Below are positions 1 through 12,000 of a DNA stretch of 64,000 nt, piece after piece (position 1 is the first letter of the stretch; each line of letters starts with the position of its first letter). This DNA comes from Branchiostoma floridae (lineage: Eukaryota; Chordata; Leptocardii; Amphioxiformes; Branchiostomatidae). A program made the position numbers and the translations under genes. The notes beneath the pieces were generated by a model. That model made no database searches. It was not told where the DNA came from and worked only from the letters and a program-made list of their open reading frames with translations. The stretch spans positions 33,443,506 to 33,507,505 of the forward strand of contig NC_049979.1 in the NCBI RefSeq assembly GCF_000003815.2. Direction: 5' to 3'.

Positions 1-1993
1 CAAAATGCCATTAGTGTGGTGAGGTCAGCAATTACCAGGAATACACTCATTTGCAGCTACGGACCTTTATAAAACAGCTGTTTGATGTATTGATGAATGA
101 ATAGATGATGAAGGGAATGAAGTGATTGCACAAAGCAGTGTGGCCCAAGGTCTATTGATACGGAGATAAGTAAAAGTCTGATTAGAAAGAAAAATAACTA
201 ATAAAAGGAAAGGGTCCTCTATATACTTAGGTAACCCTCTAAGTGAGCATCGGAGTCAATTGTATGGATCAAAATTGGCCCCTAGCAGATCATGAGATGA
301 TTGCAGAAAAAACCTAATAGCTGCAAAAATGATATCAATCGTTAGGTGGCATCAATGGCACGTGTCATTGTGCATATGTCACAGTAACTGTAAATCTTAC
401 AGGGGTGCTTAATGGCATTAGCAGATATCTATACGAATTTCAATTAATGCAATATGATTACATTTACGCAGAACTGTTATATTACTAAATTTGTCAAGGT
501 CTACTCATATCAATGACCGTACGTATAACGTAATTTGTTATCTGTATCTGTTAAAAATCGTATGTTTCTAAGCAGTGAATTATATAAATTCCGTAAACCT
601 ACAATAGAGTATTAGAGTCCGCTGTATGCATTACTTCCCAGCAGTTCTAGAGATGATTGCAGAAAAAAATTATATCTGCAAAAAAATGATATGACTCGAA
701 AGGGGTTCTCAATGACACGTAAGGATTGACGATTGTCCACATGCCACAATGACTCTGTAAAAATTACAGTTAGAGGGAAAAGGAATGTGTGGAATAAATC
801 AAAGAAGCAAAATTACGTCATCTTTTTACAAACAAAATCAGCCCATATCGAGTACTTATAACTGTGATGAGGTTACATATCTGTGTTGGCCTTGTTCATT
901 ACGAGGTTATGACCCTGATGCCGACGAAGATATTGCAGAGTTCCCCCCTTCCCGTCAGGGCCATGCCTCCTCGTAATTTAGAGCTCGCAGACTGGTCGTT
1001 CGATCGAATCGCGCCTAATGTGAGGGGGGTATTACTGCAGTATAATTAGTGCCAAGGTATTTAGGCGAATGTTCTGAAATTGATACAATCTACTTCTTAG
1101 AAACACGCGAATTTACTGAATTCAAACAACCCACCACCTTTGCGAAGAATCATACGAATAATATTGAATGTATGCAATATACATAAATACCAAACTACTA
1201 TTCATATGTATATATTACGGTTCATCTACCAACATAGACTGAGGATTTTACATCAGCTATATCCATTGATGATCTTATGGATGCTAGGCACAATCAGAAG
1301 TATGGAAGCCCAATATTAATCGCTAACATTAACGGTAATGTTTACAGCAGTCATTGTGACATGTGGACAATCGTCAATTCTTACGTGTCATTGATAACCC
1401 CTATCGAGTCATATCATTTTTTTGCAGCTATTATTTTTCTGCAATAATTTCTTGAACTGCTGGGAAGTAATGCATACAGCGGACTCTAATACTTTATTAT
1501 AGGTTTATGGCATTTTTACAACCCACTGCTGAGAAACATACGAGTTTTAACAGATACAGATAACAAATTACGTTATGCGTCCGGTCATTGCTATGAATAA
1601 ACCTTGAAAAAATCAGTTTTTAGTTTTTACAGTTACAGTGACGTATGGACAATGCCACGTGTCATCGATGCCACCTGACGATTAATATCGTCTTTGCAGC
1701 TATTATAGATTTTTTGCAATCATTTCACGATCTGCTAGGGGACAATTTTGATCCATACAACTGACTCCGATGCTCACTTAGAGGTGCACCTTAGTATATA
1801 GAAGACCCTTTCTTCTTTCTTTCCCTTTTCCGTTCTCTTTCTTTCTTATCATCATTTTATCTACCGATTCACTCCTTTCATTATCTATTCATTCATTCAT
1901 TCATACATCAAACAGCAGTTTTATAAAGGTCCGTAGCTGCAAATGAGTATATTCCTGGTAATTGCTGACCTCACCACACTAAGGACATTTTGA
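1..1993. mobile_element. Large palindromic (foldback) element, arms about 0.8 kb
   Basis: The first bases of the window, reading into GTGTGGTGAGGTCAGCAATT, return as their reverse complement at about 1950-1990. The pairing continues inward: 640-770 (GATGATTGCAGAAAAA, TGACACGTAAGGATTGACG) mirrors 1340-1480. The arms are imperfect, with small indels, and meet around position 1000. The inverted repeat runs to position 1, so the true left end may lie outside the window. No transposase-like reading frame is visible, so it is best described as a non-autonomous foldback or MITE-like element. Confidence 0.75.
911..1036. repeat. Rearranged copy of a CCCCGTCAC-type small MITE
   Basis: This segment at the centre of the large palindrome shares GCCTCCTCGTAATTTAGAGC and flanking bases with the element at 51726-51847. 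Relative to that copy, its left half (containing GCCGACGAAGATATTGCAGA) is inverted while the right half is in the same direction. Either the element inverted partly after insertion or two copies recombined. Confidence 0.6.
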
Positions 1994-3146
1994 CAGTGTC
2001 GTAAATTCATATTCTATTATCAGCATATAAATGCACATATGACCGAAAGTTGTATAATGGAAGTGGTGTTCCTTCAAATAGATTTTCCTCTTTTTGTGTA
2101 CATCTTTTACAAATCTACCTGCATGCCTAAAATCATGCAAATCTGCCGTTCTTTAATTATCCTTCTGTAAGCTTCTATTCTATCCTAATTCGTTTTTATA
2201 ATTCTTACCTACTATTGATCGCTACCACATTAAGTTCATCACCTTATTCATTGATTGTCATAAATTTAGTCTAGTATGAAGAAGGAGGAATTAGTTTAAG
2301 CTACGTTCGCTTTTCCCTCCTCCTGCACCTACTTTATGTATTGCTTCGTATTGTGTTTTATGTATTTAGTTCTGTAAATAAATGACACAGCACGAAATCT
2401 GGTATTTTAGCAAGCTTAAACTCAACGTAAACGCGACGTTTCTGCAGCCTTTCCGCAACTTAACGACTTCTATCCGTGAATGTAAAGATTTCCCTTCATT
2501 GTCTCTTTACATTGGCACTTATAAGCACGTTTCGGCCCTTTTACGTGCTTTCCGCAACTATTAGACGCTAAAAAGTGTCGTTAATGCCAGTATTTATGTA
2601 TCATTTACGGTCGGACAGCATACGTTTTTAAGACCTTTCCCTGGTCTTTCTTTTTACACCCGATTTCCGTCACGTTTATTTGTCGACCACACCACCTGAA
2701 CGGCACGTGAAGAAATGTAGAAAAGTAAAACAAAACAAATAAAACGAAACAAGTGCAGTACAAGATAAAGTTGCAGGTGCCCTCTTTGAACCACCGAAAA
2801 AACACTTTAAGCAATAACATAGTGCAAAATGTACAATCACCGCTAGAAGTCCTCTTTGACACGTGAATGCCAACCGTTCTGAAAGATAGCGAGTCAGAGA
2901 GTAATACAAAAGACCCAATTAGTTATCAAAGTGAAGCTGGCAAAAAATCAAGTTATCTTATATCTCAGGTATGCTGTTAGTATCATCAGTGAAATGAAAT
3001 TCTTACATTCTATCCTTGCATTTATAGAACCGAATTATTGTTATAGTTCCGAGTAGTTATTGTCTATTCATTCGATACTGGTCTTTTAGCCTCCCAAGTC
3101 GTACAACAATTTTTATTGAAATATTCCAGTAAACGGATTTGACATG
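1994..3146. other. Intergenic, no gene recognised
   Basis: This is AT-rich sequence between the palindromic element and the first gene. Open frames here (for example minus-strand 2605-2918) have no recognisable domain and look random. No RNA gene or clear repeat unit is seen. Confidence 0.5.
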
Positions 3147-5379
3147 TTATTTTACTGAACGTCGATAAATAGACCAAACCCTAGCCATGTACCTTTGTCT
3201 GTTAACTATGGAGAACATGCAGGACGGTAGTGGCGAGTCTGGATCGAAGTGAGTCGGCATGAGCGAGAAGCTTTTCCGCATATAATAGTCTCTCTCAAGA
3301 CGGAGCTCTGCCCACAGCTTGTCGACTGACGACATGGCCACTTCGTACTGAGGACCTTCTGCTTCCTTGTGTTTGGGCGATAGGGTGGTTGTTGTAAGAG
3401 ACGCTCCTCCTTCAGTAGACGTTGTCGTCTGACTATCTATACCAGCGCCACTGTTGTCGGGTGCTTCCATCTCTTCTCCACGGACAATTGAAGGATGACA
3501 CTCTGGGACATCACCTTCTCCGGCAGCAGGACGTTTGTCTGCTGTATCTGGAGCTGTGGCTGGTAGGCCGGATGCCGAGCTTGTTGAAGACACCGATTTG
3601 ACGTCTGCGGCGTCACCGGCAGCGGCTGGTGGTGAGCTGACCGTGCCGCTGTTGTCTGATGTTGCGTCCGGCTTTTTCCTGGGAAACATTGATCTTGTCA
3701 TTCTCCAGCTCTGGTTTCTCCTACAGCTCCGTCTTGACTGTCCCGTCGGAAGTGGCCTGGTCTAAATAGGAGAAACGTATACACATTCTATAAAATGGTT
3801 TCGTCCGATGTCTATTGTTCACTGCTTCATCTTAAGTTAAGGTATACATGCATATTTTTACCACTTTCATCTTAAGATGGAATTGAAGGGAAAGGACTTT
3901 GAAAACTTATCTCCTCTTACCTTGACCTTTTGGTAGCTCATCCTCGTTGACGTCTCTGTCTTCGTTGACAGCAAACTCATCCGCTGCGTCTGAAGTTGAC
4001 GTGTATTTTGTATTATTCAATTTTTCAAGGTAAGATGTAGACTGGTTTATTTCATGGGGACTTTTCAAGCAAATACGATAGTTTCCTCCAAGTATGTCTT
4101 CACTTTTTGCTTTGAAAATGTTCATAGAGTGGTCATTTCCATGTATGTATCCTTACCGTGTGGTAGAATTAAAAGGTAATTGATTTCTACCCTATCAAGA
4201 AAAGTATCTTTAACTGCCACGAAAAAACGCGGAATTAACAGACGAAGGCTAGTCAGAAGTTGCAAGTCGAAAGGGATTCTAGATAACAACCCTTTACAGA
4301 GGGAAAATCTGACGCCTCTTACACTGACCATTTGGTAACTCACTCTTCCTCTCCGGATCCGGGCCGTCAGCAGCACCGGACACTTGAAGGGGCGTCACGT
4401 CCGTGTAACGTGTAAATTTTCGTATAGGTCATTTTCGTATTAACCATGCCCTGTAGTAGCTAGCTGATTCATACCATATCAAGGCATTTATATGACCATG
4501 AAAGCTTAACCTAAAAACTCACCCTGCATAGGAACAGAAACAGACGCCTCTTACCCTGATTCTGTGTAGGCTGACTGTTCACCTCCGTGCCGTCGAGAGT
4601 AACGGACACTTGTAAGAACACTTCCTCATTCCTCCGCCCGCCTTTGCTGGGCCGGTCCATGATGTACCACCACTTCTGTGGTAAACCGTCCGCTGACTCT
4701 AGTGCGGCTGCAACATCGATGGAGAGCTCACCAACTGTGGTGTCTTTGCAGCGCTTCGCCTTACGAAGTTTCAGAACCAGTCGGTCTGTTGGCGACCATG
4801 GTACAAACTCCGTAGAATGCTCCCAGATCAGTGCATCTGATTTTTTCTTAGCGGTTTGTAAACAAAAAGCCTGTTACCTCCCTTGTGAAATGATAAGTCC
4901 CTCTGGAGTCGTTCGCTACTTCACTTTTGTATTGCAACATGTCCTTTTAATGCTTGTAGGATGTAATTTTGAATTGTAATGTGTACATGTGGTTGATGTG
5001 TTAAAAGAACAATTCTTTATCTTAATAATTTTAGACGTGTATATGATGTGATAAGTAAAGTTAGATGTTGTGAATAGTAACAAATTTTTAACGATGTAAG
5101 ATATGTAAAAAAAAACATTTGTATACCAGTTCAATTCAGTGCACGAGTTTTGTGCACTGCGATGCTGTGTATTTTGTACAAAGAAAGAAAGAATAATAAA
5201 CCACATCATTCATATCTTTACCTTGCCATGGCGCATTGTCACTAGATACTTGCCCTGACTCTAGCGACCAACTTTCCCCTCGTGGACAGTTACGCTGAGT
5301 TTTGTCTCGCCGCTTTGTCTTTTACCGCCAGGACTGAACACTGAAAGCACGTCACGTGTACCACTTAAAGGAACGCTGA
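3147..5379 (-). CDS. Rab11-FIP-like C2-domain paralogue, partial, with in-frame TAG
   Basis: The minus-strand exons I can support are: 5379-5222 (5' end lost in the N gap; KLSVTVHEGK, then GKYLVTMRHGK), 4870-4555, 4382-4323, 4109-3921, and a downstream 184-codon frame 3701-3147. Exon 4870-4555 reads ALIWEHSTEF, LVLKLRKAKRC and VFLQVSVTLDG. It aligns with the C2-like domain of the gene at 19770-20971 (SLIWEESAEF, IVLKLRKAKKC, VFLEVSVTID). Phases fit from one exon to the next up to 3921. Three consecutive exons end with similar codons (PTQNQ, ELPNGQ, ELPKGQ) and a GTAAGAGG donor, which suggests internal exon duplication. An in-frame TAG at about 5260-5262 interrupts the first C2 strand pair, so this copy is a pseudogene, a null allele or a sequencing error. 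The join to the last frame is uncertain: the obvious acceptor near 3763 gives an early stop, and an acceptor inside that frame is possible. Role by family, if functional: binding of a Rab GTPase during endosome recycling. Confidence 0.5.
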
Positions 5380-5479
5380 NNNNNNNNNNNNNNNNNNNNN
5401 NNNNNNNNNNNNNNNNNNNNNNNNNNNNNNNNNNNNNNNNNNNNNNNNNNNNNNNNNNNNNNNNNNNNNNNNNNNNNNN
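5380..5479. other. Assembly gap (100 N)
   Basis: Exactly 100 N bases, the conventional size for a gap of unknown length. It removes the 5' end of the minus-strand C2 gene. Confidence 0.99.
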
Positions 5480-5760
5480 AAAAGGGTTGCTCCGCCTGCA
5501 GTTCCAATGCCGTCCGCTGGTGGCGCGTCTGAAAGGTCGTCGTCTTAAAGGTTAATCATGTTGTGCCCATGGTGCAGTTGTCTACTTCCCACCAGGCTTA
5601 ACTGAGTGAGACGTACGCATGCCAGTAACGAATATAAATCCGTTCTACATGTTCAGTGATATCTTTAGTCACTCAGTTACGCACGTGATGATGTCCTGGG
5701 TCACTCATTGGACGCTATAAATATATATTGTGAGTCACTCATTAGGCGCATTATCTAGTC

Positions 5761-6020
5761 AGTCCATCCATCCATCCATCCATCCATCCATCCATCCATC
5801 CATCCACCCATCCATCCATCCATCCATCCATCCATCCATCCATCCATCCATCCATCCATCCATCCATCCATCCATCTTTATTGGCCTATGTCTATATACT
5901 TAGATATGTATCTATATCCATATCTATATATATATATCTGTCTATATATTTACATCTGTTATCTACCCATGTCTGTTTCTACATTCATAGATATGTGTGT
6001 GTGTGTGTGTGTGTATCTGC
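5761..6020. repeat. (TCCA)n microsatellite and TATA/GT-rich tract
   Basis: About 115 bases of nearly pure TCCA tetranucleotide repeat end at about 5876. They are followed by TATATCTA-rich sequence and a (GT)n run at about 5993-6014. Just before it, TAGTCACTCA/GAGTCACTCATT motifs recur three times between 5660 and 5750. Confidence 0.9.
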
Positions 6021-6079
6021 AAGGGGTGAGTCACTCATGAGTGAGTCATTTTAATTGCATTTGCACATATGTGTGACTG

Positions 6080-6420
6080 CAATCATTTCTTAAGAGTTGT
6101 GAAGCACGTGACGTACATGGTTAACATACCCAATCGGCCATAGTGTTGTGAAGCACGTGACCTACTTTAGAACCATATCCAATCGATGATAGAGTTATGG
6201 AGCACGTGGCCAACTTGACAAACATACGCCAAGGTCACTGTCAGTTTCAGCTATGGATAAATTTATTATTAATTGTGAATAAGTCTTAATTATGCATAAA
6301 TTGATAATTGATTGTAACTTGATTAATCAAACTATGCATGAATTGATTCCACATACAATGGAGCATGTGACCTAATTCACAAACATGCGTCACTGACAGT
6401 TTTAGTTATGAATGAATTGA
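6080..6420. repeat. Degenerate tandem repeat around GAAGCACGTGAC
   Basis: Three units of about 50-55 bases share GTTGTGAAGCACGTGAC / GTTATGGAGCACGTGGCC followed by CATACCCAATCG-like sequence. A fourth, weaker one (GGAGCATGTGACC) lies at 6359. No coding potential is seen. Confidence 0.6.
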
Positions 6421-6890
6421 TTCTAAAATTATGCAAAGATTAATTATTCGTTATGTATAAATTGATTGTTCGCTATGCATAAATTAATTCTAAATTATGC
6501 ACAAATTAATTCTAAATTATGCACAAATTGGTTCAAAATTTTGCATCAATCAATTCTAAATTATGAATAAATCCATTCTTAATTATGCATAAATTAATTC
6601 TAAATTATGAATACATTAATTCTTAGCCATACATAAATTAATTCTAAATCATGAATAAATTGATTCTTAGTTATGCATACATTTGCATATCATAAATTCG
6701 TTTGTATATCATGAATACATTTGCATATCATGAATACATTTGAATATCATGAATACGTATGCATATCATGAATACATTTGCATATCAGGAATACATTTGC
6801 ATATCAGGAATGTATTTGCATATCATGAATACTTTTGCATATCATGAATACATTTGCATATCATGAATATATTTGCATCTCATTTGCATG
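6421..6890. repeat. AT-rich minisatellites (two unit types)
   Basis: First type: units of about 20 bases like TTAATTCTAAATTATGCACA at 6421-6660. Second type: about ten units of about 19 bases, TGAATACATTTGCATATCA, at 6670-6880. The second type merges into the first through shared ATGCATA motifs. Confidence 0.85.
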
Positions 6891-7647
6891 AATTCGTCTG
6901 GGTCACCCTAATTACTACTGACCTGGCCCATGGACTAATTGGCCTTCGAATGACTGTCCTGGACCTGGTGAAAAATGAATATGCTAAAAATTAGGACATA
7001 TTTAGCCTGGTTACCATACCATTGAGGCGCTCGCCGTTATGCTCTACGGCCCTGTGGGGATAGCCTGCCCGAGAAAATAATAAGCGCAGGTCGGGGGACT
7101 TCTTTCTTACGAGGTTGGGTTAGATTTCGTCGCTGGTGGCTTAAACTCAAATGGCCGACTACAAGCTTTAGCGGCGAAATAATAAAATAATAATAATAAT
7201 AAAATAAGCAAGCGTTTCGTGTTTATGTATAAATATGGGGCTGTTTTCTGATTTCCAATGGTCATCATTTACGCGATTGGTGGCATTTTGTACCAAATTT
7301 AGGTACTATAAAGGGCAAACGTCAGCTTTTTCAAAAGCACTTATTTCACATAAGGGCGCCTTGTCGATTCGATTATATTTGGAGAACATCTCATCTCACA
7401 GGGCGCTAATTTTCGCCCGTTCTAAATATTACCATATTGTCAATCGCACAAATCAACAGTTAAAAGGTTCAATACATGATGAAAATTTAAAAACAAAATC
7501 GAAAAATGGATACTTATGGCGAAGAATGGCATTGTTGATTGAAAGTGTTTTCAAACAAAAACATTTCCCACCTTCTCCTAATATTTACTTTTTGGGAGAA
7601 ACTCATTTATATAATTGAATCAACAGATGTCTTGGAGGGATTTCCTT
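6891..7647. other. Intergenic, probable 3' flank of the minus-strand gene at 7648
   Basis: No recognised gene. A 127-codon plus-strand frame at 7235-7618 has no known motif and lies in AT-rich DNA. The stretch includes GCTCTACGGCCCTGTGGGG near 7032, which looks repeat-like, and an (AATA)n run at 7180-7205. Confidence 0.4.
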
Positions 7648-7934
7648 TCAATCAAGTGTACAGAAAACCTGAGGCCCGGAATCCGTCTCAATCGTCCTGC
7701 ATTCTCTTGTTTTCTTGATGTTCTTTCCGTAGTTAACACAGCCGCGGCAGTCACAGTGGTAAAGCGAGTACCCGCACCAGTTTGCATCGGAGCAGCATCG
7801 ACGTTTACCGTCAGGATCACATTCAGCAGGGTTACCATCATCTGCAGGGTAACCCTGGCCGCATCGCAAGTCGTCTCTCCACTTCTTCTTAGGAGCTATT
7901 GGACGAAAGAATTTTTCAGTCATCAATTCCAAAA
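7648..7934 (-). CDS. Terminal exon with hevein-like cysteine-rich (chitin-binding type 1-like) module
   Basis: This minus-strand frame begins after an AG acceptor (ACTATAG) and ends at TGA. It encodes about 95 residues. The core has eight or more cysteines in the order WRDDLRCGQGYP, NPAECDP, RRCCSDANWCG, HCDCRGCVNYG. The CCS..xWCG.....HC pattern is that of hevein-like (chitin-binding type 1) domains, and an extended form with GYP...NPAEC occurs in invertebrate chordate proteins. By analogy it could bind carbohydrate outside the cell, but that is inference. The upstream exons are not recognised within the next 1.2 kb; repeats begin by about 8157. The exon enters in phase 2, so it must join an earlier exon. 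Confidence 0.6.
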
Positions 7935-8156
7935 CTATAGTTCCAAGACCTCATACCTTTGCTAAAATATATAGACCTTTTCGACTGATGAATCATTGAA
8001 GGTTTCTGTCATTATACAAGTAGGATCCTCATTGGCAGAAATAATGAGTTGATCATTTCATAATTTTATTCTAATGTTGTTTAAAGTATAAAGTTTCATT
8101 CTATCCAAGAAAGTAAGTGTAGCATTTCCTTGTAAGCTATATGTAAGAGGCTGGTA

Positions 8157-8545
8157 TGCATTATGTAGTGTAACCCTAACCCTATCGGAGGGCTTTTGAG
8201 GCCAGCAGTAACTTTCATGTCGCATAACACCCGAACGGCTTGCGCCAGAGCCACCAAAATCTGGTTATATCACAAACATGTAACAGCAAGTGCAGATAGA
8301 ATAAAGTCTATGGTTTGCGCAGTATTTGAAAACGTACCTCAAGTTCAGACCGGGCTCTTTTGGTCAATCTGGAACCGAACCTTCTAACTCCTATATCTCC
8401 AAAACGCATGATTATTGACCCACATATTGATAGACTAATAATGTCTGCTACGACTTCTGTTGTCAATAGCAATGACGTCAAAATGTCACCATATAAAGAC
8501 GTCATACATATTAAAGATACCACCATCTTGGATTTGCCAACTTGA
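8157..8545 (+). repeat. Dispersed repeat, inverted relative to the copy at 11630-11912
   Basis: It shares long blocks with 11630-11912 in reverse orientation, including CCCGAACGGCTTGCGCCAGA, AACAGCAAGTGCAGATAGAA and TAATGTCTGCTACG. The two copies flank the 9143-11163 gene. A further fragment (GGCCTCAAAAGACCC) is at about 8972-8990. Confidence 0.8.
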
Positions 8546-9142
8546 ATTTTCAAAATATTTCTTTAAGCAATCACAAAAGACATCGTAAGTAGAGTAAAAA
8601 TGTTCATTTGAACGTTTCTTGGTGAAAAAAACGACAACAACAGGTAGTTACGAATTTCAAGGGGCAATAAGCTAATTGATATGGTACAATGTTCCGCCAT
8701 CTTGGATTTTGACCGATGATGTCATCAAATTAGCATAATTGATGCATTTTGATGTGTAAATAAAACCTAATTTGAATTAGATTCTATTAATGTAATAAAA
8801 TAGCAGTAATGTAGTAAGAAAATCTGAAAAATATATTGTTAGAACCGAAATTAACGACTATCATCAGAAATGCCTGTTAACAACCGGTTACCATGGAACA
8901 CAAAAAAAACTTTGTGAAATTGTTGCCAACTTAATGTTAGGAAAGTCACTAAATTTGGCGACATGAAAGTTGGTGCAGGCCTCAAAAGACCCCCCCCCCT
9001 CCTCTAAATAGGGTTAAACATCAATAAGTAAACTGCGATCATAATCACTCGATTTTATCACATGCCATTGTTTCCTTGCGCGACCTTCTATAAGCGCTAC
9101 AAATTTCAGGTCATCACATGAGACTTTTCACAGTTTACTTTC

Positions 9143-11163
9143 CTAATATAGCAGCTGATAATATATATAAAGCCGAAATAACTGACCAGGGATGTAGGTA
9201 GTGCCCGTAACAGCGGTATCAATGGTGTAGGTAATGTCCACATCAAGCTGACCATGGGTAAAGGTACTGTCCGCAGCATTCTGGCCATGGGTGTAGGTAG
9301 CGTCCAAATCACGATGACCATGAGTGTAGGTAGTGTTCAAAGCAGGCTGACTAGCGTTGGTGGTATCCCTTGTCTGTAGATAGGAGAGATTCTAGTTTGT
9401 ATAGCTCATACAATTAACAGAACTGGTGACGAATGTAAATGCGGACGGTCCTTTCCATATTGTGTAACATGATATGCAATCAACAATGCCCTCCTAAACA
9501 TGTTTACAAGACACAGACTCACAGAGACATGCACGTAGACTACATTCCGGAACGGAATTAATACGTATACCGTTTTCTTACCTTTTGAACGTCCCGAACA
9601 TTGTTGTTGAAATAAGTCCATGTTCCCAAAACAACCGATGTCGTCAACAAGACAGTTACTATCACGACAACGCCAATCCTTCTATAAGTGCACTCTGAAA
9701 ATACATGTAAACGTCAAGGTGTTGGTGTTTATGACCCTTGTATCCAGGATACGTATGTACTTGCATTACAGATGTTCATGAGAAGAGAGAATACAAAAGC
9801 TATTTTTCATGTAGTGCGACCCCTGCTTCTGTACTTTTGTTTATGGGTACGATATTAGAACAAACAGTTATTATCATAACTCTTCGAAAATAACTCATTG
9901 AAATTCATGAAACAAACTTAAGTCAAACCTTTTTACACTTTTTTCAAAAACAAATTTAAAAAAAATACCAAACGAAATAAGTTTAGTTTAAAAATGATGG
10001 CCATCAACTAGTTTTTGAATGCAAGACCATAAATATGTCTTGAATATCCATAAGACATACAATGTAACATAAAACAAAGCCGAAAACATAACATACAGCT
10101 ATAAGGAACAATTAGAATCATCGAAAATACAATTTTTTTCTGGAATCTATCATGTTTACTCTTTTATTTAGATTTCTGAGACTTAACCATAAGAAGAAGA
10201 AAAAAACTTACGGCAACGTGCTTGTTGCAGCATGTTTGGCACATAAATCGGATTCCTGTTCAGGCCGTCTCGCGAGTAGCTCGGATCTGAACTCGGGATA
10301 TGTCTGTTTTGAGGTAAGCCAGTGTTATCATTTCCAGGAACCACCTCGTCAGCATCTTTTTCAGTGGAGGTGTATTCTGACCTGTACAATGGTGTGGACA
10401 CGTATGCGACAGCAGATGGCATATAGTCATTGTCTTCAGTGACATCGATTGGCTCTTGAATCTCATCTTTAATGTCGCTTTGGCGGATTACGTTTATGCC
10501 ATAATCATGGTTGTTTGTTGTTGTAGTTGCATTTTTTGCTGCATATGGTTCGTTGCAACTACGCATGTTTGTTGTGTATCCAGAATTAGGTTGATCCAAC
10601 GCTTTTGAGCGACATACCGGGTCCCTAAAAGTGTTTTGATCATTCTTTTGACTGTACACCGGATTTGGGCTCTGGATCTTTTGTGGAGAGATTGGATGGG
10701 TGTCTGATTTCGAAGCCTCCATGTCATTCTGGCGTATGTTTTGCTCTGTTATTGGTATTAACTTATCATCGGTGATCTCGATTGCCTGTGCGGTATCATC
10801 TGCATCTTCAGTTATATCAGGTATATGATTGCCATCATCATGTTCATTACACCTCATATGTATGGAAGGGTGTCCGTCCTCCTCATAGTTCCTGTGCTTA
10901 GTCTGATTCTCATATGTATTTTGGAAATATCGAGTTTCAGGTACGGTCGGGCTATCTTCGACAGGAACCGATCTGTCAGCATCATTTTCAGATGGGCTGC
11001 ATGATGTTTCGTACATCGGATTTGGCAGCAAGTTGGAAAACGTATGTGGATCTAAATCTTTATGTATTCCGGGATCTGAAGCTACTTGCGTCAAACCAAC
11101 TTCTGAAATATCGTTTGTGTCGACCCTTGGTACATTGTCGGGGGTGATGATGTCTTCAGCCAT
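9143..11163 (-). CDS. Type II membrane protein with NPxY-like cytoplasmic tail and 11-residue extracellular repeats
   Basis: Three exons join cleanly: 11163-10212, 9694-9582 and 9346-9143, giving 422 residues. Exon 1 (about 317 residues, starting MAEDIITPDN) is hydrophilic and acidic with NPMYE, NPVYS and NPIYVPN motifs, as in cytoplasmic tails that bind PTB/SH2 adaptors. Exon 2 encodes basic RR followed by a transmembrane helix (IGVVVIVTVLLTTSVVLG), so a signal-anchor with the N terminus inside is likely. Exon 3 encodes about four and a half 11-residue repeats of the type TYTHGQNAADS, then a short hydrophobic end and a stop. Donors are GTAAGT and GTAAGA; acceptors are TTTCAG and AGTCAG. I do not recognise a named family. 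Similar lancelet proteins often continue into lectin or fibrinogen domains, which are not seen here. Confidence 0.65.
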
Positions 11164-11339
11164 GCTTATTTGTCACCCTGTATGTGTATGACATTTCACA
11201 ATTCCTAGTTAGGACATGTAGTCACCATTATGGTCCCTAAACTTTTACTTTTGACACAGAGCATAACTCTATAGTACATGCAGAATAAGAACTGTTAAAC
11301 GTAGATATTAAGAACTTAAGCTTAGCTCAAAATTAATAA

Positions 11340-11544
11340 TACTGTAAATGTATATAAGTTCGGGGGGATTTAATTTCGCGGTAGCGGGAAAATGGACTTT
11401 TCGCGGTGGTTTCGCGGTAGCACCATGCACTGTAGTCTCTTACTGTTATGGAAAATGTTCGCGGTGGTTTTAAATTCGCGGTGAAGCGGCCGCCGCGAAA
11501 ACCGCGAACATTAATCCACCGCGAACATTTCTGCATTTACAGTA
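11340..11544. mobile_element. MITE with TACTGTAAATG terminal inverted repeats
   Basis: The ends TACTGTAAATG and CATTTACAGTA are perfect inverted repeats, and the flanking TA fits a Tc1/mariner-like target duplication. The inside is rich in TTCGCGGT repeats and its reverse complement. No coding frame is visible. Confidence 0.8.
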
Positions 11545-11629
11545 TATAATGGACAACCAGATACTTTAAGCAAGATTTTTTCAGTCTATTTACGATGTCT
11601 TTTGCGATTTTTTCCAGAAAGAAGTGTAC

Positions 11630-11912
11630 TTTGGAAAATTCATGTTGGCATGGCGGACTCAACTGGTACATAAAAAAACGTCATTTTGATATCATTGATA
11701 TTAAAAAAAAACGTCATTTTGATATCATTGATATTGCTATCGACAACAGAAGACGTAGCAGACATTATTATTCTATCTGCACTTGCTGTTACATCTTTGT
11801 GATATAACCGAATTTTGATGGCTCTGGCGCAAGCCGTTCGGGCGTTATGCGATATGAAAGTTGCCTCAGGCCTCAAAAGCTCCCGATAGGGTATTGGGGT
11901 AAGGGTTATGTA
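11630..11912 (-). repeat. Dispersed repeat, second copy (inverted partner of 8157-8545)
   Basis: The homology is as described for 8157-8545, on the opposite strand. It also carries a local tandem duplication of AACGTCATTTTGATATCATT at 11677-11735. Confidence 0.8.
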
Positions 11913-12000
11913 CTCACAGCAAGGCGTACGTGTCTGTGGGAGCGACTCGTATAAAAACTCTTCTTCGTCTTAAGAATTAGTCTCAGCTGCAAAGACATAC

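Noticed and set aside
7235-7618. 127-codon plus-strand frame as a gene
   Set aside because: There is no recognisable motif, the composition is AT-rich, and it lies in what is probably the 3' flank of the minus-strand exon. Without transcripts I cannot support it.
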